Shown here one piece after another: positions 58,895-64,000 of a DNA stretch of 64,000 nt. The stretch comes from Neckera pumila. Lineage: Eukaryota; Streptophyta; Bryopsida; Hypnales; Neckeraceae. The stretch's first letter is position 1; the number at the start of each line of letters is the position of its first letter. The position numbers and the translations under genes were made by a program. Under the pieces are notes generated by a model. The model saw nothing but the letters and a program-made list of their open reading frames with translations, searched no databases and was not told where the DNA came from. The DNA lies in NCBI GenBank assembly GCA_963969595.1, contig OZ018410.1, positions 34,887,413 to 34,951,412 on the forward strand, given 5' to 3'.

Positions 58895-59715
58895 TTAACC
58901 CCTAAAGGACCAAGGCCCTTTTTCTGCCCAAAAACACTCAAAATTGCCATTTCTATAGCATAAAGTAAAAAAATTTGAATTTTGTTCTTTTTCACATCTA
59001 ATTGTAGGATCTTACACCTAACTGGTACAAGAGTGTGTGGAAAAAATTCCAGAATTTTTGACAACACAAATTGCAAGATATCTGCGTTTAAAGTGAGAAA
59101 AACAAGCTTTTCAGCACATTGCAGGACTAGATTTTTTGACTTTGAACATATTTAACTTAAAAAAAATTTGCACTACAGAGTTTTGAGCTTTAAATCTTTG
59201 TCATGGAGAATTGAGTTGAGAGTAGGAAAAAAAAATCAAAAAAACTTAATTATCATTCTTTAAAAAATTGTTAAATAGAAGTAGATACAAGATAGAAGGA
59301 AAATCTAAAGTATTCATACATTTTAGATGGAATTAAAATGCATTAATCCCAATGGTGAGATTGTTCTAGCAAGTAATATAAACCATACAAAAACAAAAAC
59401 TGAAAAATTTGAAAAATAATGCATCCTAGAAGTTATTTTTTTCAAGAAGATGATCTAATTGCCTAAAATACTAGAATGTCCATAATTTTCTCATAAAAAT
59501 CCAAATGAAATGAATCTAAATTTTCCAAATAGACAAAAATATAATCTATGAAAAAAAACATGAAAGAAAAATTCAAATTTTTGTCCATTTTGTTTTGCTG
59601 CCCGAGCTGCCCGCTGTCCCCTGATTTGAGCTTATTTGGTCATAAATTTTTTTCCCGTACACCGATTGTGAAAAAAAATATATTCCTACAAATTTATCAG
59701 TTTTTCTATCTTCAT
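58895..59715 (+). mobile_element. TIR element C, 3'-truncated copy of A
   Basis: Starts TTAACCCCTAAAGGACC and follows element A (CACTCAAAATTGCCATTTC, GTAGGATCTTACACCTAAC, TTGCAAGATATCTGCGTTTA, CTGCCCGCTGTCCCCTG) until ATCAGTTTTTCTATCTT at about 59715, where the similarity stops and the right end is missing. Confidence 0.65.
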
Positions 59716-59840
59716 AGAACGTTATTGTGTCAATACGTGAAGAATGGAAGTTGGAAGATGAAGAGGATGTTGCTACAATTGTAGTAGAAGAATAATGCAA
59801 AATACTATTGAATTCTCAGCTCGCAAGGAAACCTCTACAT

Positions 59841-60773
59841 TTAACCCCTAAAGGATTGGTTGTCCCCTCGGGAGACAATTTGGGTCCGGGTAGGTTCCTA
59901 CGATCTCAATTTTTAGTAATATTTTTCGGGATTTTTAGAGGTTGTGTATTTTTGCGAGATCTTTGTGAGTATATAATTTTTATTTTAATTGATGCCCGGG
60001 AGCAAAAGTTATGGCACAATAAGTAAAATTGGAATTTTGCGGGCAGCACAAAAAAAATCACAAAAAGTCAAAATAATTTTTTTTCAAATTTTTTCCTCAA
60101 AGATTAGATTTTTGTCTACATGTGAAGCTTTGTTTCATTCAATTTGGACTAATAATGAGAAAGTTATGGACAATCTTAGTTTTTTGGGCAATTTAAGCAT
60201 CTTCTTGAAATAATAAGTTGTAGAATTCATTTTTGAATGCAATTTTGAGAAATTCTCAAATTTTTTTGTTAAAAAGGGTTAGATTTTCTTGCTAGAATAA
60301 TCTCACCGTTGGGATTATTGTGATTCAATTCCATCTAAAAGCTATTAACAATTTAGTTTTTTCTTCAATCTTAAACCCACCTCTACTTAACAATTTTTTA
60401 ATGAGTAAAAATTAAATGCTTTTTTTCCTAAATTTTTTTGGTAGATTCTCAACTCAACTACTTAACATAAATAAGTAGAAAATCAAAATCAGTAGTGCAA
60501 AAAATTTGAACTAAAAAGATTCAAAGCCAAAAAATCTGGTCAAGCAAGGTGGAAAAAAACTTATTTTCTTCACTTTAAATGCATATATCTTGCAATCTAC
60601 ATGGTCAAAGTTTCTGAAATTTCTTCCATATATTCATATACTAGTCAAGTATAAGATCTTACGGTTGGATATGCAAAAAAAAACAATTTTTTAAATTCTT
60701 TTCTCTTTGCAATAGAAATGACAGTTTTGGATGGTTTTTGTTCGGAAAATCACCTCGGTCCTTTAGGGGTTAA
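59841..60773 (-). mobile_element. TIR element D, inverted full-length copy
   Basis: TTAACCCCTAAAGGATTGG at 59841 and TCCTTTAGGGGTTAA ending at 60773 bound 933 bases matching element A in reverse orientation, including GTAAGATCTTATACTTGACT and TTGCAAGATATATGCATTTA on the minus strand. Element C lies 125 bases away head-to-head. Confidence 0.7.
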
Positions 60774-61879
60774 ATTTGAGCTTTTCATTGCCACCTAAGT
60801 ACATCAACCTAACTGCAGTGCAACAAATTATGAAAAGGTCTAAATCTACTCAACAATTCGTTGTTGGATATGAGAGTCAACATAGAGATCAAGTCACTTC
60901 CATTAAATTCACTCTAAATATAGACTTTTGAACAAAACTATTTTAAAAACTTTTATTAGCCCTATGATACAAATTAGAATGATTACATAATGAATCCTAT
61001 ATATTCTTGAAATTTTGAGTTGAAACAAAGAGATAAAGATTTAGCTGGTGGATTATTTGGGTCTAGAACCCAAGATTCTGCAAGTGTACTCTCTAAAGAG
61101 AACAAAGGTCTTCACACTTCACTTTGTTGTTTCACCTTTATTTTATAATAAATATTAAAAAAAATTTAGAGTGCAAGCCAATCATTTCTCACTTCCTATG
61201 CTGCCTAATTTTCAGATTTTTTTTTATTAGTTTTCATAGCCCCAAATCCTTAGATTAGGTCAGAATTAGGTCTCTCAACCTTAGCATTCACCCACTCTTC
61301 AAAAAAGGCTCTTCAGTTCAATCAACAAAGATATCAACACCAAGCTGGAGGATGGTGGCCAATGAGGTGAAAACATTGTGTTTACAGCTCACAGTAAGTA
61401 CAGCTCACCAACGGCCAGGTCACAGCCCCAAAGGTGCATGGCTCAGATAGTCAAAATTTCGTAAGCTTAACTTAGTTTCAAGTGTCCAAAAGGCTTGCAA
61501 TTTTCAAACTAAAGGCTGACAAGCAGAAACGCTGACAAGTGGCAGGTTAGTGATCGAACTACCCCGCAGACCCTATGACGAGGACACTGAACTACAGTCA
61601 GCATAGAAGCACACTGTCGAACCGGTAAACGCGTCCTCTACAGTATATTCTAAAGAAACTTAGGTAGCCTGAAGGCTGTAGCGATCCTCGTGTCTCCGTG
61701 GAAGTGAGGGGTACTAATTTGCAGCTGTCATTCCTCAAAGGGTATAGAAGCAACACGTGTATGTATGGTTAATATAAATACATCCTAATTCTCCGGTGTC
61801 TTAACATGGGAAAAAAGCCATCTCAAAAACGTTGCACCTCCAATCAGAAAAGAGTTGAAAGCCCTTGGGTAAAAGCCAT
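60774..61879. other. interval downstream of RecA gene
   Basis: AT-rich at first, then more balanced from 61360. It probably ends in the 3' UTR of the RecA gene. No gene or tRNA was supported, although 61540-61640 superficially looks structured. Confidence 0.45.
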
Positions 61880-63894
61880 TTAGTCGAGGTCTCCCAAACT
61901 TTCTTCACTAAGCATATCCTCACCATCGATTCCAGCATAAGCTACAGCAACGCCGTTGACATCACCAAAATCCCGCTTCCCTCTCATTATTTCTGCAATT
62001 CTCTCTCGAACATCCTGCACGGCGGTTCCACAAGTTAGCATTTGTGTGTTCTATGAAAAACATAAGTATTTTGAGGCCAGTGAAGCGAACCAGCACATAC
62101 CTTTTCAATCTCGGTATAAACCGCTGGAGACTCTCGAAGAAACTGCACCACTTTATCTCGCCCTTGACCTAATCTGCACTCAACAATCCCAAGTTGCCGC
62201 TGCGTTTACTGAACCACACGGATCATCGGTGTTGTATTAAACAAAACGACATGGGATGCGAAGTTCCCTTTCCAAGGATGGGCAGCTCGAGACAATAAGA
62301 TTAACTGAAGAGAAATTGATGGGTTGATATTTGGATTACCTGGTCTCACCATAACTATACCAAGCACCTTTCCTCACCACTACACCAACAGTCTCCGAAG
62401 AGTCCAGCATGGATCCCTGCATCCGGATACAGACGGGTCATTGAACAGGCAAAAAGTCCAGTTTCGCACTACAAATTTCATGCATTTCAAATCCACGAGG
62501 GTTGAACAGGCTACGATCAGCTGCGTTGGAGAAAGGCAATCCAACAATAGGCAAAACTCCAGACGATCGTAATTGACCACTGCGGGAAACGTCGAATTGA
62601 TCTGCATAAACTTACCAATTTACAGATTCCTTCTCCGAACATAATATCAAACTCAGCTTGCTTGTATGGCCTCGAAACCTGCAACCCAATATACCAGCAG
62701 GTGAGCGTAGCCTCATAAGTATGTTCAGAACTAACGCCTTCTTTCATGGCTCGGTTTCCGTTGAGCACATTTCAAATACTTGTATATAACGAGAGAAAGT
62801 GATAGTATAAAGTAAAGTGTCGCACCTTGCTCTTTTGTACTCGAACTCGAGCCCTTATCCCAATATCATCATCGCCTCGTGGCTAAACCAATACAACCAT
62901 CCCCATTATCAGACTCTATTGTTAAAAAATATTTTGAAAAAGCACATTGACATTGTTCCCTTGAATGCATTCAAGAATAAAGTAATGACACAAAAACACA
63001 GCATTTTACTAACCAAGATCTACATGTAAGAATCAGGAATTGCTTTGACAAGCAACTTCCATGGTAGAGATTTCATCAGAAACTCACCGACTTGATCTTG
63101 CCTGTGTTGCGAATATCAAGCCGAAGGGATGCAAAAAATTTGAGAGCTAGTCCGCCACTGGTAACTTCAGGGTTACCATACATAACAGCGATCTGCAAAA
63201 GGCAATAGGAAAGGCTGAACACAAACAAACAAACTATGACACTCAGCCGAAAACAATACGGAGACTTCACAGGATTCGATTCATTGTGGATCTATTAAAT
63301 AAACTAGTCAAATGCGCAAAAGAGCAAAAGAAAACTGATCTAAAAAATGGCGTCGTACATGCACAGGGTGACCATAGACATTATTTGACCTTGCATTGAT
63401 GCAATGAAAGCACAGCAATCCTCATGTATCAAAAAACTCACAGACCTTGTATCTTATCTGATTCAGAAAAATAATGGTGCAATTTGCTCGTGCAGCATTG
63501 GCTGACATCTTCCGCAACGCCTGACTCATTAAACGGGCCTGCAATCCCATTTGCTGCATTCCAATCTCTCCCTGAAGTATTCAATAAATTCCACATCAGC
63601 GCTCAGAGATCCTCTACTGATAGTCCTGAGATTTCCAGAAATACGACGGGTGATGCAAACAAACGAAATTGATCGTTAGAATATATACCAGAGCGGTGTG
63701 CAAAGAGAATTTTAAATCTGTAAGCCATTCACGTAACATTAGCTAATTTTAACTCTCTGAGCAGGCTCTTCAGGAAATTTACTTAGGGACCATCATGCAA
63801 AACAATACCTCAATCTCAGCTCGCGGAGTCAGTGCAGATACAGAGTCGATCACAATAATATCCACGGCACCAGATCTGCACATTCTATCAGCGG
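61880..63894 (-). CDS. organellar RecA recombinase, 3' portion
   Basis: Eight exons (63894-63809, 63571-63446, 63192-63088, 62882-62826, 62678-62616, 62416-62340, 62173-62101, 62014-61880) with GT-AG borders encode the C-terminal half of a bacterial-type RecA; the 5' part, including Walker A, is beyond the window. Seen: Walker [116 protein letters not shown] and an acidic end [13 protein letters not shown] before TAA 61880-61882. Plants target such RecA proteins to plastids or mitochondria for homologous recombination and repair of organelle DNA; which organelle cannot be told without the N-terminus. Introns are small and every exon checked joins in frame, so the gene looks functional. Confidence 0.93.
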
Positions 63895-64000
63895 CTGATA
63901 AAGAAAGAGAGGTTAGAAAGTCTGTACTCGACAGAAAGAAACTACAACTTCGTAATCAGTCAATAATGCCTACGAAAGGACCAAGTGCGCGTATAAATCG

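Noticed and set aside
61540..61640. Possible tRNA-like sequence
   Set aside because: A GATCGAACT-like segment is present, but no acceptor stem, D-arm or anticodon stem could be paired.

Overview
This window looks like nuclear DNA of a land plant. Every convincing gene is split by GT-AG introns, and the recognisable products are plant or general eukaryotic proteins: a chloroplast-type TPR protein, a 4'-phosphopantetheinyl transferase, a NATA-like acetyltransferase, COX16, a membrane-anchored ubiquitin-fold (MUB) protein, an organellar RecA and a TIR-NB-LRR. There is also an intron-containing tRNA-Tyr. The species cannot be read from the sequence. A non-flowering lineage is my guess only, because gene density is low and the repeats are AT-rich and unfamiliar.

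Layout. 1-1.6 kb: decayed N-terminal part of a UVSSA-like gene on +. 1.9 kb: a 56-bp near-perfect palindrome. 2.3-6.0 kb: a MADS-box remnant, then an intact three-exon gene of unknown function built from a duplicated A-B module, then a broken extra copy of that module. 6.6-13.2 kb (-): a 14-exon TPR/one-TM protein. It is divergently arranged with 14.1-17.0 kb (+), an 8-exon phosphopantetheinyl transferase. 19.7 kb (-): tRNA-Tyr(GUA). 20.4-21.0 kb (-): single-exon GNAT. 21.4-33.5 kb: AT-rich and gene-poor, with several short terminal-inverted-repeat (MITE-like) and foldback elements. 33.6-38.9 kb (-): a TIR-NB-LRR gene whose LRR part is an almost perfect 141-bp tandem array; it carries at least two in-frame stops and a frameshift. 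42.7-43.4 kb (+): COX16. 46.4-47.3 kb (-): MUB with an unusual hydrophobic C-terminus. 48.9-49.9 kb: microsatellites and a 42-bp minisatellite in a GC-richer patch. 50.6-60.8 kb: AT-rich, dominated by two head-to-head pairs of a ~0.93-kb element ending in TTAACCCCTAAAGG, plus related elements. 61.9-63.9 kb (-): the 3' eight exons of an organellar RecA, whose 5' part lies beyond the window.

The genes do not form one pathway. They are independent housekeeping or organellar genes separated by repeats. The items most worth a second look are the modular unknown gene next to the MADS relic, the 141-bp LRR array, the two transposon-like families (CATTAG...GAGGCC and TTAACCCCTAAAGG), and the atypical MUB tail. 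All exon structures were read by hand from splice signals, phase and protein similarity recalled from family knowledge; no database search was run.
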